Both the position numbers and the translations under genes were made by a program. From positions 5,464 through 69,463 of the forward strand of contig CAYJPN010000028.1 in the NCBI GenBank assembly GCA_964372115.1: DNA of 64,000 bases, read 5' to 3'. The notes beneath the pieces were generated by a model. That model was not told the origin of the DNA, ran no database searches, and saw nothing but the letters and a program-made list of their open reading frames with translations. Of this stretch, positions 8,351-16,356 are shown piece after piece. Position 1 is the stretch's first letter, and each line of letters starts with the position of its first letter. The stretch is from CG2-30-36-16 sp964372115. GTDB lineage: Bacteria > Bacteroidota > Ignavibacteria > Ignavibacteriales > Ignavibacteriaceae.

Positions 8351-9315
8351 TGAAAGCACCAGGAAAAATTGATCTTGCTGCAATTCCTACTCTTGTTCAG
8401 CAGTTAAAATTTGAAGACAAAAATATACTCATTAAGCGAGACGACTTAACCGGAATGGAATTATCCGGTAATAAAGTGCGAAAACTTGAATACATTATGT
8501 ACCAGGCAAAAAAAGAAAAGGCGGAATATATTTTTACCTGCGGGGGAGAGCAATCCAACCATTCACGCGCCGCTGCAATAGCCGCAGTTCAATGCGGAAT
8601 AAAACCCCGTTTATTTTTATGGGGGAGAGAATCTAAAAATCCGGATGGTAATCTTTTTCTCGATAAGTATATCGGAGCGGAAACTATTTATGTTAGCAAA
8701 GAAGACTATGACAGAATTAATGAAATCATGTTTGCCGAGCGTGAAAAATATCTCCGGCTCGGAAAAAGGGTTTATGTTATTCCCGAAGGCGGTTCTTCAA
8801 CTCTCGGCATCTGGGGATACATTGACGTGGTAAAAGAATTAAAATCGCAAATCGATTTCTCAAAAGTAAAAGGAATATTAACGGCGTCAGGCTCCGGGGG
8901 TACTTCAGCAGGACTTCTTGTTGGCGCGGCATTGCTTGGTCTTGATATAAAAATTTATGCTGTCAACGTTCTTTATTCGGCAGAAAAAATAAAAACAAAA
9001 ATATTAAATTTGGCAGAGGGGTGCATTCTTGATTATCACCTCGGGTGTAAAATAAACGAAAATAATCTTGTAATACTCGATGGTTATTCGTACGAAGGAT
9101 ATAAAAAAATCACCCACGACAAACTTACTCTTATAAAAAAATTCGCGCATGAAACTGGAATTATATTGGACCCGGCTTATACCGGCAAGGCTTTCAAAGC
9201 TTACTATGATAATTTTGTTTCAAAAGGAAAAGGGAAGCAAGTTTTATTTATTCATACCGGAGGATTTTTCAGTATCTTTGCAAAAAAAGAAATGTACCTC
9301 GAAACAAGTAAGTAA
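8350..9315 (+). CDS. PLP-dependent D-cysteine desulfhydrase / ACC deaminase family enzyme
   Basis: 321 residues of fold-type II PLP enzyme. The Schiff-base lysine is most likely Lys42 in LSGNKVRKLEY, followed by the substrate loop CGGEQSNHSRA and a glycine-rich phosphate site (SGSGGTSAGL). Such proteins act as D-cysteine desulfhydrase, releasing pyruvate, sulfide and ammonia, or as 1-aminocyclopropane-1-carboxylate deaminase; sequence alone does not separate the two reliably. The length suits either. It is the second gene after kdsB. A weak terminator-like hairpin follows about 100 bases downstream. Confidence 0.78.
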   Translation: MKAPGKIDLAAIPTLVQQLKFEDKNILIKRDDLTGMELSGNKVRKLEYIMYQAKKEKAEYIFTCGGEQSNHSRAAAIAAVQCGIKPRLFLWGRESKNPDGNLFLDKYIGAETIYVSKEDYDRINEIMFAEREKYLRLGKRVYVIPEGGSSTLGIWGYIDVVKELKSQIDFSKVKGILTASGSGGTSAGLLVGAALLGLDIKIYAVNVLYSAEKIKTKILNLAEGCILDYHLGCKINENNLVILDGYSYEGYKKITHDKLTLIKKFAHETGIILDPAYTGKAFKAYYDNFVSKGKGKQVLFIHTGGFFSIFAKKEMYLETSK

Positions 9316-9411
9316 GTTAAAAATTGATAACTATATTATTATACAGTTATTGTTTTGCTCGTGCAATAGAGAATGTTTTAGCTTTTATTGTTTGCAGTAG
9401 ATTTAATCATT

Positions 9412-9456
9412 GTTAGGCAGTAGAAGATAAAAACTCTTTTGCCTGACAAGTTTTTT
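9412..9456 (+). terminator. Weak terminator-like hairpin overlapping the HIT promoter
   Basis: GTTAGGCA (9412-9419) can pair with TGCCTGAC (9440-9447) with one G-T wobble, and TTTTTT follows at 9451-9456. The loop is long, though part of it can pair too. It overlaps the -33 element of the next promoter. Confidence 0.35.
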
Positions 9457-9469
9457 AGGTTTATTTTTG
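9439..9469 (+). promoter_or_regulatory. Bacteroidota-type promoter for the HIT gene
   Basis: TTTG ends at 9441, a 20-base spacer follows, then TATTTTTG at 9462-9469, a full match to TAnnTTTG. The ATG of the HIT gene is only five bases after the box, so the transcript may start at or next to the start codon. Confidence 0.5.
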
Positions 9470-9473
9470 AAGC

Positions 9474-9878
9474 ATGAATTGTATTTTTTGTGAAATAGCT
9501 AAAGGTAATGCGGCAGCCGAACTAATTTATGAAGACGAAAATGTTCTCTCATTCCTTGATGTTAGACCATTAAATATCGGGCATGCGCTTGTCATCCCCA
9601 AAAAGCATTACGAAAATTTTCTCGCGGTGCCTGTAAATGAGTTATCGGAACTATCGGTTATTACACAAAAAATTGCATCAAAAATTGTGAAAGTATTTAA
9701 CCCGGATGGATTTAATATTATTGTAAACTCGGGAGAGGCTGCCGGGCAGTCGGTTTTTCACTTTCATTTTCATATCATCCCCCGTTACAGTGATGATAAA
9801 ATAAAATTTAATATGATATTTAAAGATTACGGAAACGGGGAGATGAAACAAATTGCAGAAAAAATTAAAAACGCGTAA
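9474..9878 (+). CDS. HIT-family nucleotide-binding hydrolase (Hint/HinT-like)
   Basis: 134 residues with the histidine triad HFHFHIIPR near residues 94-102 and the N-terminal CIFCEIAKGNAAAELIYED of the Hint branch. Such enzymes hydrolyse nucleoside phosphoramidates, for example AMP-lysine or aminoacyl-AMP, in the cytosol. Length and motifs indicate an intact gene. No ribosome-binding site is visible, and a promoter box ends five bases before the ATG. The B12-binding subunit gene follows after nine bases and probably shares the transcript. Confidence 0.9.
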   Translation: MNCIFCEIAKGNAAAELIYEDENVLSFLDVRPLNIGHALVIPKKHYENFLAVPVNELSELSVITQKIASKIVKVFNPDGFNIIVNSGEAAGQSVFHFHFHIIPRYSDDKIKFNMIFKDYGNGEMKQIAEKIKNA

Positions 9879-9887
9879 AGGAATATT

Positions 9888-10295
9888 ATGGATTCAAAAA
9901 TAAGAGTATTAGTTGCAAAAGCCGGTTTAGATGGTCACGACCGCGGCGCTAAGGTTATTGCTGCCGCGTTGAGAGACGCCGGTATGGAAGTTATATATAC
10001 AGGTCTTCGTCAAACCCCCGAAATGATTACCGAAGCTGCCGTGCAGGAAGATGTTGATGTAATTGGGATTAGCATTCTTTCAGGCGCTCACATGACGATC
10101 TTTCCGAAAATATTAAACCTTATGAAAGAAAAAGGGCTCGATGATGTGTTACTGACAGGCGGCGGCATTATCCCCGAGGAAGATATTCAAGCGCTAAAAA
10201 ATTTGGGTGTCGGTCAATTATTTACCCCCGGCGCTTTGACGACTGAAATTGCAAGCTACATTAAAGAATGGCGCGAAACTAATCCTAAAAAATAA
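9888..10295 (+). CDS. Stand-alone cobalamin-binding subunit (methylmalonyl-CoA mutase small-subunit type)
   Basis: 135 residues consisting only of a B12-binding domain. It has the base-off motif Asp15-x-His17-x-x-Gly20 (DGHDRG), where His17 would coordinate cobalt, then SILSGAHM and LLTGGGIIPEED. This matches the C-terminal domain of methylmalonyl-CoA and related acyl-CoA mutases in species where it is a separate chain. The catalytic large subunit is not encoded nearby. It is probably co-transcribed with the HIT gene, nine bases upstream. The exact substrate (methylmalonyl-, isobutyryl- or ethylmalonyl-CoA) cannot be told from this subunit. Confidence 0.85.
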   Translation: MDSKIRVLVAKAGLDGHDRGAKVIAAALRDAGMEVIYTGLRQTPEMITEAAVQEDVDVIGISILSGAHMTIFPKILNLMKEKGLDDVLLTGGGIIPEEDIQALKNLGVGQLFTPGALTTEIASYIKEWRETNPKK

Positions 10296-10369
10296 TTTTT
10301 TTTATGTCATTAGATTAATGTAAATTAAATTAATTAACATACACGTTCTAACAATTAAGGTGTGTCGAG

Positions 10370-13324
10370 ATGAAAAAATTTTACTTTGTTCTGTTTTTAT
10401 CCGTTTATTTTTCGTCTGCACTAATAGCTCAATCGCTTGTGCAGACAGTTTCTTTACCAAACACTACTTTTTTTCAGCATAGTTACGGGTTAGTTTACGC
10501 AAACTCGGTTTATTACATTTCCTCCGATGCATCCACAGAGGGCAAAGGAATGATAATGGCAGTTGACGCAGATGGTAACCCCGCAGATACAATTCAAATA
10601 AATTATCCAACTATAAGTTACTCGCAGGGGCTTGCTTTTGACGGCACATATTTTTGGTATCTCGAAAGAAAAACTTCAAAACAAAAACTTCTCAAGGTAG
10701 ATTTTGATGGCACTGTTCTCGATTCAATAACAACTCCATTAGCAAATAAATATATCGGCGGTGCTGCATGGGATGGATCGGGTATTTGGGTTTCATTTTA
10801 TTATCCTAACAATGAAGCGGCGCTGTACAAAATTGATATTAATACAAAAACAATCGTTGATACAATCCAGGTATTCGGAACACAACCCACCGGTATTACT
10901 GTAAAAGGGGATACACTATTTTATGTAATGGATGGTTTTGAAGGGGATCCGGAAAATATTTATGCAGTTAGCCTCACAACTAAAGATACACTTTTTTCAT
11001 TTCACGTTCCCGAAAACCCGGGCGTAAGACAAAACCCCCGCGGGCTTGCATGGGATGGTTCATATTTCTGGCTTATTGCCGAACCATTAAATTCCAGTTC
11101 GGGAAGAATGTTTTTCAAATACAATCTCGGCGGCGGCGGTTCACCCGGCATTGATTTGTTAACCACAAATATAAATTTTGGAAATGTTCAAATCGATTCG
11201 ACATCAAACGCGCAGGTGCATGTATTAAATTACGGCACCGCAAATTTGGTTATCGATTCGGTTTTCATAAATAAAAATTCTTTCGCGATAGATGGAACTT
11301 TCCCCGTTATTATTAAACCCGATAGTATGAAATCATTTATGGTTCATTTTACTCCCGGCTCTAATATTAGCTATGACGATTCCTTACTGTTTTATCATAA
11401 TGATCCGAATTTTATTTATTCAAAAGTACAGCTGCAGGGTAAAGGAGTATTTACCGCTCCGTTTATCGGTCTTTCTATTCCACAAATAAATTTTGGGAAT
11501 AAACGAATAAACTCAACTTCATACGAAGAGATAGATATAAGCAATTACGGTTCGGCTCCGCTTGTCATTGATTCGTTCAGAGTTTTTAGTAATAATTATT
11601 CACTCGATAAATTTACTTTCCCTATACAGATTGATTCCATCTCGGCAAGAAGTTTTAGAGTCTGGTTTGCACCTCATGCTTACACAGCTTTCACCGATAC
11701 TCTTACTATATATTCGAACGCTTCCAATTCTATGGTTACGAGAGTTCCATTATTAGGAAACGTTACGGCATTTGATTCCTCACTCGGCACAAAAGTTTGG
11801 TCGGGGTTTATTCCTGAAAATCCGCATACAAATTATAACGATCTTACAATTCGCGCATTAAAAGGGCTTGATGACATAAATGGCGATGGTGTAAATGATC
11901 TGGTTGTTTCAGCCGAAAATTATTACACTGTGGCGTTTAACGGCAACTCATCGGGTAAGGCAGATGTTCTCTGGAAGTTTAATACATATTTCGGCAGTAA
12001 TAATACCGGTTCGGTTGATTATTCTTGGTGTTTGCAAACGGCTGATTTAAATGGTGATGAAATTAAAGATGTTGTTATCGGTACCGGGGGCGGCAACGAA
12101 TTTGTTTATGCCATTGATGGTGTTACGGGCGAAAAACTATGGGAGTTCGGTGACTCGGTTAACTACGGGAGCGGCGATATAATGGGTCTTGATGTTAAGC
12201 GTGACCGAAACGGTGACGGTACACCCGAAGTACTCGTTTCCCAAAGCGGTAACGAGTATACGGGCGAAGGAAAATTTTCAGTTTATATGTTAGATGGCAG
12301 AACCGGTGCACAAATTTGGCGCATCGACCAGAGCGGACAGAAAAAATTAAAATATATGGTTGCGTCAAACGATATTGGCGGCGCTTTCGGCACACGGGTA
12401 GGGTCAGCTTATGAAGTAATCGGATTTGATTCACTCGGCAATATTCTTTGGTCATTCCCAACTGCACAGACGCCGTGGACGGTTTACGAAATTGAAAATG
12501 TCGGTGGCGATTCTGCTTCGGATGTTGTTGTCGGCGATATTGGCGGAAATGTTTATGTTCTAAGCAGTGATGCCGGGGTACTTCTGTGGCAAAAAAATAT
12601 CGGGAATGTTTTTATTGAAGATCTACGGGTTGTGCAAGATATAAATCAATCCGGTACCGATGATATTTTTGTAAGCGGTATTGCGCCGGCATGTTATTTG
12701 CTCGAGGGTTCAACAGGCGATATAATATGGAATAAAAATGTTGCCGGAAATATTCTTGGCGTTGGAATTTTAAAAGATATGACCGGAGACGATTTGCCCG
12801 AATTTGGCGTTACCGATTTGAATAAAGATGTAAATGTATTTGAAGCTAAAGCGGGTAATCAGATATTTAGTTATCCATTTACTGGCAGCGGTAATGCCGC
12901 CGAACTTATAGAATCATTCGGCGATGTTGACGGCAACGCAAGCTGGGAATTTGCGGCAGCGTCGCGTCTTGGTGAAGTGGTTGCGTTCTCCGGTGGAACT
13001 GATATAATTATTGTTGGCGAAAATACAAATGCGGAATTAATACCGACAAAATTTGAACTTAATCAAAACTACCCGAACCCATTTAACCCGGTTACAACGA
13101 TAAATTACGTTGTTCCCGAACAATTAAAAGTTAAACTGATTGTGTACGATATTCTTGGACGCGCAGTTAAAACTCTTGTAAATGAGGTTAAAGATAGGGG
13201 GCAATATCAAATTCAATGGGATGGAACAAACAGCGCGAACAATAAGGTTTCGACGGGTGTTTATTTTTACCGTCTCGAATCAGAAAATTTTGTGAATACA
13301 AAAAAAATGGTTTTGATCAAGTAA
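10370..13324 (+). CDS. Large secreted beta-propeller protein, type IX secretion cargo
   Basis: 984 residues. A signal peptide (1-20) is followed by a beta-rich region (about 25-255) with repeated WDGS-type blades (AFDGTYFWYLERK, AWDGSGIWVSFYY, AWDGSYFWLIAEP). Two ASH/Hydin-like repeats follow (NINFGNVQIDSTS, QINFGNKRINSTS; about 260-460). A PQQ/FG-GAP-like propeller with Asp-rich loops (DINGDGVNDLVVS, DLNGDEIKDVVIG) occupies about 470-890. The end is a sorting domain with NYPNPFNPVTTINY, a DILGRAV strand and KKMVLIK. The domain order predicts an exported surface or extracellular protein; no catalytic site is recognised. A strong terminator follows. Confidence 0.8.
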   Translation: MKKFYFVLFLSVYFSSALIAQSLVQTVSLPNTTFFQHSYGLVYANSVYYISSDASTEGKGMIMAVDADGNPADTIQINYPTISYSQGLAFDGTYFWYLERKTSKQKLLKVDFDGTVLDSITTPLANKYIGGAAWDGSGIWVSFYYPNNEAALYKIDINTKTIVDTIQVFGTQPTGITVKGDTLFYVMDGFEGDPENIYAVSLTTKDTLFSFHVPENPGVRQNPRGLAWDGSYFWLIAEPLNSSSGRMFFKYNLGGGGSPGIDLLTTNINFGNVQIDSTSNAQVHVLNYGTANLVIDSVFINKNSFAIDGTFPVIIKPDSMKSFMVHFTPGSNISYDDSLLFYHNDPNFIYSKVQLQGKGVFTAPFIGLSIPQINFGNKRINSTSYEEIDISNYGSAPLVIDSFRVFSNNYSLDKFTFPIQIDSISARSFRVWFAPHAYTAFTDTLTIYSNASNSMVTRVPLLGNVTAFDSSLGTKVWSGFIPENPHTNYNDLTIRALKGLDDINGDGVNDLVVSAENYYTVAFNGNSSGKADVLWKFNTYFGSNNTGSVDYSWCLQTADLNGDEIKDVVIGTGGGNEFVYAIDGVTGEKLWEFGDSVNYGSGDIMGLDVKRDRNGDGTPEVLVSQSGNEYTGEGKFSVYMLDGRTGAQIWRIDQSGQKKLKYMVASNDIGGAFGTRVGSAYEVIGFDSLGNILWSFPTAQTPWTVYEIENVGGDSASDVVVGDIGGNVYVLSSDAGVLLWQKNIGNVFIEDLRVVQDINQSGTDDIFVSGIAPACYLLEGSTGDIIWNKNVAGNILGVGILKDMTGDDLPEFGVTDLNKDVNVFEAKAGNQIFSYPFTGSGNAAELIESFGDVDGNASWEFAAASRLGEVVAFSGGTDIIIVGENTNAELIPTKFELNQNYPNPFNPVTTINYVVPEQLKVKLIVYDILGRAVKTLVNEVKDRGQYQIQWDGTNSANNKVSTGVYFYRLESENFVNTKKMVLIK

Positions 13325-13336
13325 TTTTGACTAACT

Positions 13337-13370
13337 AAAAAAAGCGGCGCATTAGTGCCGCTTTTTTTTT
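13337..13370 (+). terminator. Rho-independent terminator
   Basis: A run of A and GCGGC (13337-13348) pairs with GCCGC (13357-13361) followed by nine T. It lies 13 bases after the stop of the 984-residue secreted protein. Confidence 0.88.
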
Positions 13371-13393
13371 GAAATTAAAACCGGTTAATTAAG

Positions 13394-13731
13394 AAACCGT
13401 TTTGATTATTTTAGAACAGGAGACAATTAAGAAATAATAAATCCCATACGGGGATTAGCTTTTTCGGGGTGTTTGTTTTTTACAATAATTTATCCGCCTC
13501 GCGGAAAATAACCGGGTAAAAAGAATAGTGTCCTGTTGATGCGTTATAAAGAACCCCATCGGGGTTCCATTATGGTAGAAAAAAAATTAATTGTGTCCGG
13601 TCTCTGTAGGAGATCAATAAAACGGTTTTAATTTTTTAGAAAAATAATTTTATTGTGCAGCTATAAAACACGCCGCCCTGCTGGAGCTTTGTTTGTGGGA
13701 TTTGCGTACAATAATTTATCCGCCACGCGGA
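13394..13731. repeat. Cluster of short intergenic palindromes with a repeated unit
   Basis: This gene-free stretch holds five small hairpins: AATCCC/GGGATT at 13440-13456, TCCGC/GCGGA at 13493-13505, GAACCCC/GGGGTTC at 13551-13567, TCTC/GAGA at 13601-13613, and TCCGC/GCGGA at 13719-13731. The two TCCGC hairpins sit in a 24-base direct repeat (13481-13504 and 13707-13730) with a single mismatch. An outer inverted repeat, AAACCGTTTT (13394-13403) and AAAACGGTTT (13619-13628), and an inner one, AACAGGA (13415-13421) and TCCTGTT (13531-13537), enclose part of it. No open frame spans the region. It looks like a nest of small dispersed repeats. Confidence 0.6.
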
Positions 13732-13823
13732 AAAAGCGTACATGCTAAAGGGTAGTGCCGAAAACAACCGGGCAAAATCTACATCCAACATTTTTTACAA
13801 TTTCCTATCTAAACAAAAAAACA

Positions 13824-13856
13824 TTTGCTTCTTTCCGTTTTTTTTTCATAAATTTG
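13824..13856 (+). promoter_or_regulatory. Bacteroidota-type promoter of lipoprotein copy 1
   Basis: TTTG at 13824-13827, a 21-base spacer rich in pyrimidines, then TAAATTTG at 13849-13856, matching both consensus elements. It is repeated in front of copy 2. Transcription would start near 13862, giving a leader of about 160 bases. Confidence 0.62.
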
Positions 13857-13881
13857 TAACAACAATTTTACGGGAGCAGTT

Positions 13882-13944
13882 ATGGTGCGAGACAACAAAA
13901 ATACAAATTGTCATTTTCGGGGGAACGGTGGTAAAAAATTCTAA
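13882..13944 (+). CDS. Leader ORF (20 codons) before lipoprotein copy 1
   Basis: ATG at 13882 is preceded by CGGGAG with about six bases spacing, the best ribosome-binding site in this leader. The peptide is MVRDNKNTNCHFRGNGGKKF. The equivalent ORF before copy 2 has the same length and 16 of 20 identical residues. It ends about 80 bases before the lipoprotein ATG. It could be a translated leader that controls the downstream gene, or simply a by-product of the duplication. Confidence 0.35.
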   Translation: MVRDNKNTNCHFRGNGGKKF

Positions 13945-14023
13945 AATAAAAACTGCTGTTCCGTGTTACTTTTCTATGTTACAATTCTCAATTATTTCCT
14001 TAAAGAAAAGGGTTTCTATTGTT

Positions 14024-15046
14024 ATGCCTATTTACAAAATAATGCTATTTAGTTTTATTTCTATATTATCTCTTTTATCTGTTACATGTAAAAATGAAGT
14101 TACCGCGGTGGAAGATAACGCCGTGCCGGGAAGGAGGGATTATACCTGGAAAGTAGACACATTATGGACTGATGACTGGATTGGAATAACAGATATTTGG
14201 GGTGATACTCCCAATTCTGTGTATGTAACCGCTGGTGGAACAAGTTATAAAGATTGTTTTTGGTACTATAATGGACAAAGTTGGTACTTACCTGATCAGA
14301 TATTGAATTCAGATTTAAATACAATTTTTGGTTTAAATCCGGATGAGATTTGGATAGGAGATTCTGAGGGTCAATTCTGGAAAAAACATGGAAACAGCTG
14401 GAAAATATTTAAAACGTTTACTCTTCCAGATTTTGATGTAATAAACATCAATCGCATCTCTGGAATTTCTTCCAATAATTTATATGCAATTGGATTTGCT
14501 GCTAAATATAATGAAACTCATAAAGGTATTATTTTCAAGTTTGATGGCACAGATTGGAATTTAGTAGATATTCCAAATATGAAGATTAAATTTTATGATA
14601 TAAAACCTATGAAAAATGGGAAGTTTATTATTACCGGACTTGATGATAATGATACATGGAAAGAAAAAATATATGTTTATGATGGGACTAATAATTTCAA
14701 AGAAATTTACTCGGGTATTTATTGGCCAGGTTTAAATGAAATAAACGGTGAAATTTATATTTCGATAAATAATAAAATATACAAAGTAAAAAATGATATG
14801 TTAGTTGAGTGGAAAGATTTTACGAACAGTACTTACTTTGGCGGAGTACTCGGACGAAGTGAGAAAGATTTTTTTAGCGCAGGATATGAAGGAATAATGC
14901 ACTATAACGGAACTGATCTGGCTATTGTTTATCCGGCGCATTTAAATATAGCGCCGGGTTTAATTTTTGAAAAAGACGTTTTTTTTATTGGATGGGATTC
15001 GGGAAAAAAGTTAAATATAATAATAAGGGGTACACTAAAAGAATAA
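14024..15046 (+). CDS. Propeller-like lipoprotein, copy 1 of a tandem pair
   Basis: 340 residues from ATG 14024. The N-terminus MPIYKIMLFSFISILSLLSVTC is a lipoprotein signal with a loose lipobox (LSVTC), so Cys22 would be lipidated. The rest consists of short beta repeats of one type (TDIWGDTPNSVYVTAGG, NTIFGLNPDEIWIGD, SEKDFFSAGYEGIMHYNG), suggesting a beta-propeller. No enzyme motif is seen. The frame is open further upstream, to GTG 13928 and beyond. I reject those starts because about 12 of 31 leader codons differ in amino acid between the two copies, much denser than in the protein itself, and because they would bury the signal peptide. Function unknown. Confidence 0.72.
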   Translation: MPIYKIMLFSFISILSLLSVTCKNEVTAVEDNAVPGRRDYTWKVDTLWTDDWIGITDIWGDTPNSVYVTAGGTSYKDCFWYYNGQSWYLPDQILNSDLNTIFGLNPDEIWIGDSEGQFWKKHGNSWKIFKTFTLPDFDVININRISGISSNNLYAIGFAAKYNETHKGIIFKFDGTDWNLVDIPNMKIKFYDIKPMKNGKFIITGLDDNDTWKEKIYVYDGTNNFKEIYSGIYWPGLNEINGEIYISINNKIYKVKNDMLVEWKDFTNSTYFGGVLGRSEKDFFSAGYEGIMHYNGTDLAIVYPAHLNIAPGLIFEKDVFFIGWDSGKKLNIIIRGTLKE

Positions 15047-15091
15047 AGGAGTTTTAGAGTGAAGATAAATCCAACACAAACAAAAAAAACA

Positions 15092-15125
15092 TTTGCTTCT
15101 TTCCGTTTTTTTTTTTATAAATTTG
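15092..15125 (+). promoter_or_regulatory. Bacteroidota-type promoter of lipoprotein copy 2
   Basis: TTTG at 15092-15095, a 22-base spacer, then TAAATTTG at 15118-15125. It is the duplicate of the promoter before copy 1 with one extra spacer base, so each copy can be transcribed independently. Confidence 0.58.
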
Positions 15126-15151
15126 TAACAACAATTTTTATGGGAGCAGTT

Positions 15152-15214
15152 ATGGTACGAGACAACAAAAATATAAATTGTCATTTTCGGGGGAACGGTA
15201 GTGAAAAAAATTAA
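15152..15214 (+). CDS. Leader ORF (20 codons) before lipoprotein copy 2
   Basis: ATG at 15152 preceded by TGGGAG. The peptide is MVRDNKNINCHFRGNGSEKN. Length, reading frame and ribosome-binding site are the same as in copy 1, exactly 1,270 bases upstream. It ends 79 bases before the lipoprotein ATG. Confidence 0.35.
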   Translation: MVRDNKNINCHFRGNGSEKN

Positions 15215-15293
15215 TTTACGCGCTGCTGTTCCGGGGTACTTCTTTACGTTACAATTTTTAATTCTCTCTTTAAAGAAAAGGGCTTCTATTGTT

Positions 15294-16316
15294 ATGCCTA
15301 TTTACAAAATAATGCTATTTAGTTTTATTTCTATTCTATCTTTTTTGTCTGTTACATGTAAAAATGAAATTACCGCGGTTGAGGATAACGTTATACCAGG
15401 ACGTAGGGATTATACCTGGAAAGTAGACACATTATGGACTGATGACCGGTTTGGAATAACAGATATTTGGGGTGATACTCCCAATTCTGTGTATGTAACA
15501 GCTGGTGGAACAAGTTTTAAAGATTGTTTCTGGTACTATGATGGGCAAAGTTGGTCCTTAACTACCCAGAAATTAAACTCACATTTAAATACAATTTTTG
15601 GTTTAAATCCGGATGAGATTTGGATAGGAGATGCTGAGAGTCAATTCTGGAAAAAACATGGAAACACCTGGAAAATATTTAAAAAGTTTACTCTTCCAGA
15701 TTTTGATGTAATAAGCATCAATTGCATCTATGGAACTACTTCCAATAATTTATTTGCGGTTGGATTTGCCGCCCAATATGGTGGTACTCATAAGGCTATT
15801 ATTTTCAAGTATGATGGAACAGATTGGAATTTAGTGGATATCCCTAATATGAAGATTAAATTTTATGATATAAAACCTATGAAAAATGGAAAATTTATTA
15901 TTACCGGACTTGATGATAATGATACATGGACAGAAAAAATATATGTTTATGACGGGTCCAATAATTTCAAAGAAATTTACTCGGACAGTCGTTGGCCAGG
16001 TTTAAATGAAATAAACGGTGAAATTTATATTTCGATAGTTAATAAAATATACAAAGTAAAAAATGATGAACTAATCGAGTGGAAAGATTTTACAAACAGC
16101 ACTTACTATGGTGGAGTACTCGGACGAAGTGAGAAAGATTTTTTTGGCGCAGGATATGAAGGAATAATGCACTATAACGGAACTGATCTGGCTATTGTTT
16201 ATCCGGCGCATTTAAATATAGCGCCGGGTTTAATTTTTGAAAAAGACGTTTTTTTTATTGGATGGGATTCGGGAAAACAGTTAAATATTATGATAAGGGG
16301 TACGCTAAAAGAATAA
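15294..16316 (+). CDS. Propeller-like lipoprotein, copy 2 of a tandem pair
   Basis: 340 residues, the same length as copy 1, with about 87 % identical residues by eye. The lipoprotein signal MPIYKIMLFSFISILSFLSVTC and the beta repeats are the same. Differences cluster in the first 170 residues and around 225-265. The block with FYDIKPMKNGKFIITGLDDN and the C-terminal 60 residues are almost unchanged. This patchy identity suggests later gene conversion or selection on parts of the surface. A GTG at 15201 could start a longer product but would add a poorly conserved leader. Function unknown; likely anchored to the outer membrane. Confidence 0.72.
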   Translation: MPIYKIMLFSFISILSFLSVTCKNEITAVEDNVIPGRRDYTWKVDTLWTDDRFGITDIWGDTPNSVYVTAGGTSFKDCFWYYDGQSWSLTTQKLNSHLNTIFGLNPDEIWIGDAESQFWKKHGNTWKIFKKFTLPDFDVISINCIYGTTSNNLFAVGFAAQYGGTHKAIIFKYDGTDWNLVDIPNMKIKFYDIKPMKNGKFIITGLDDNDTWTEKIYVYDGSNNFKEIYSDSRWPGLNEINGEIYISIVNKIYKVKNDELIEWKDFTNSTYYGGVLGRSEKDFFGAGYEGIMHYNGTDLAIVYPAHLNIAPGLIFEKDVFFIGWDSGKQLNIMIRGTLKE

Positions 16317-16356
16317 AGGAGTTTTAAGAGTATAGATAAATCCAAAATATAAAAAA

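Noticed and set aside
12195..12467. Minus-strand ORF in the first secreted propeller protein
   Set aside because: Complement of the Asp/Gly-rich propeller repeats; no start signal, no domain.
13742..14023. N-terminal extension of lipoprotein copy 1 up to an ATG at 13742
   Set aside because: It would run through the promoter and the leader ORF, bury the lipoprotein signal about 95 residues inside, and is not conserved at protein level between the copies.
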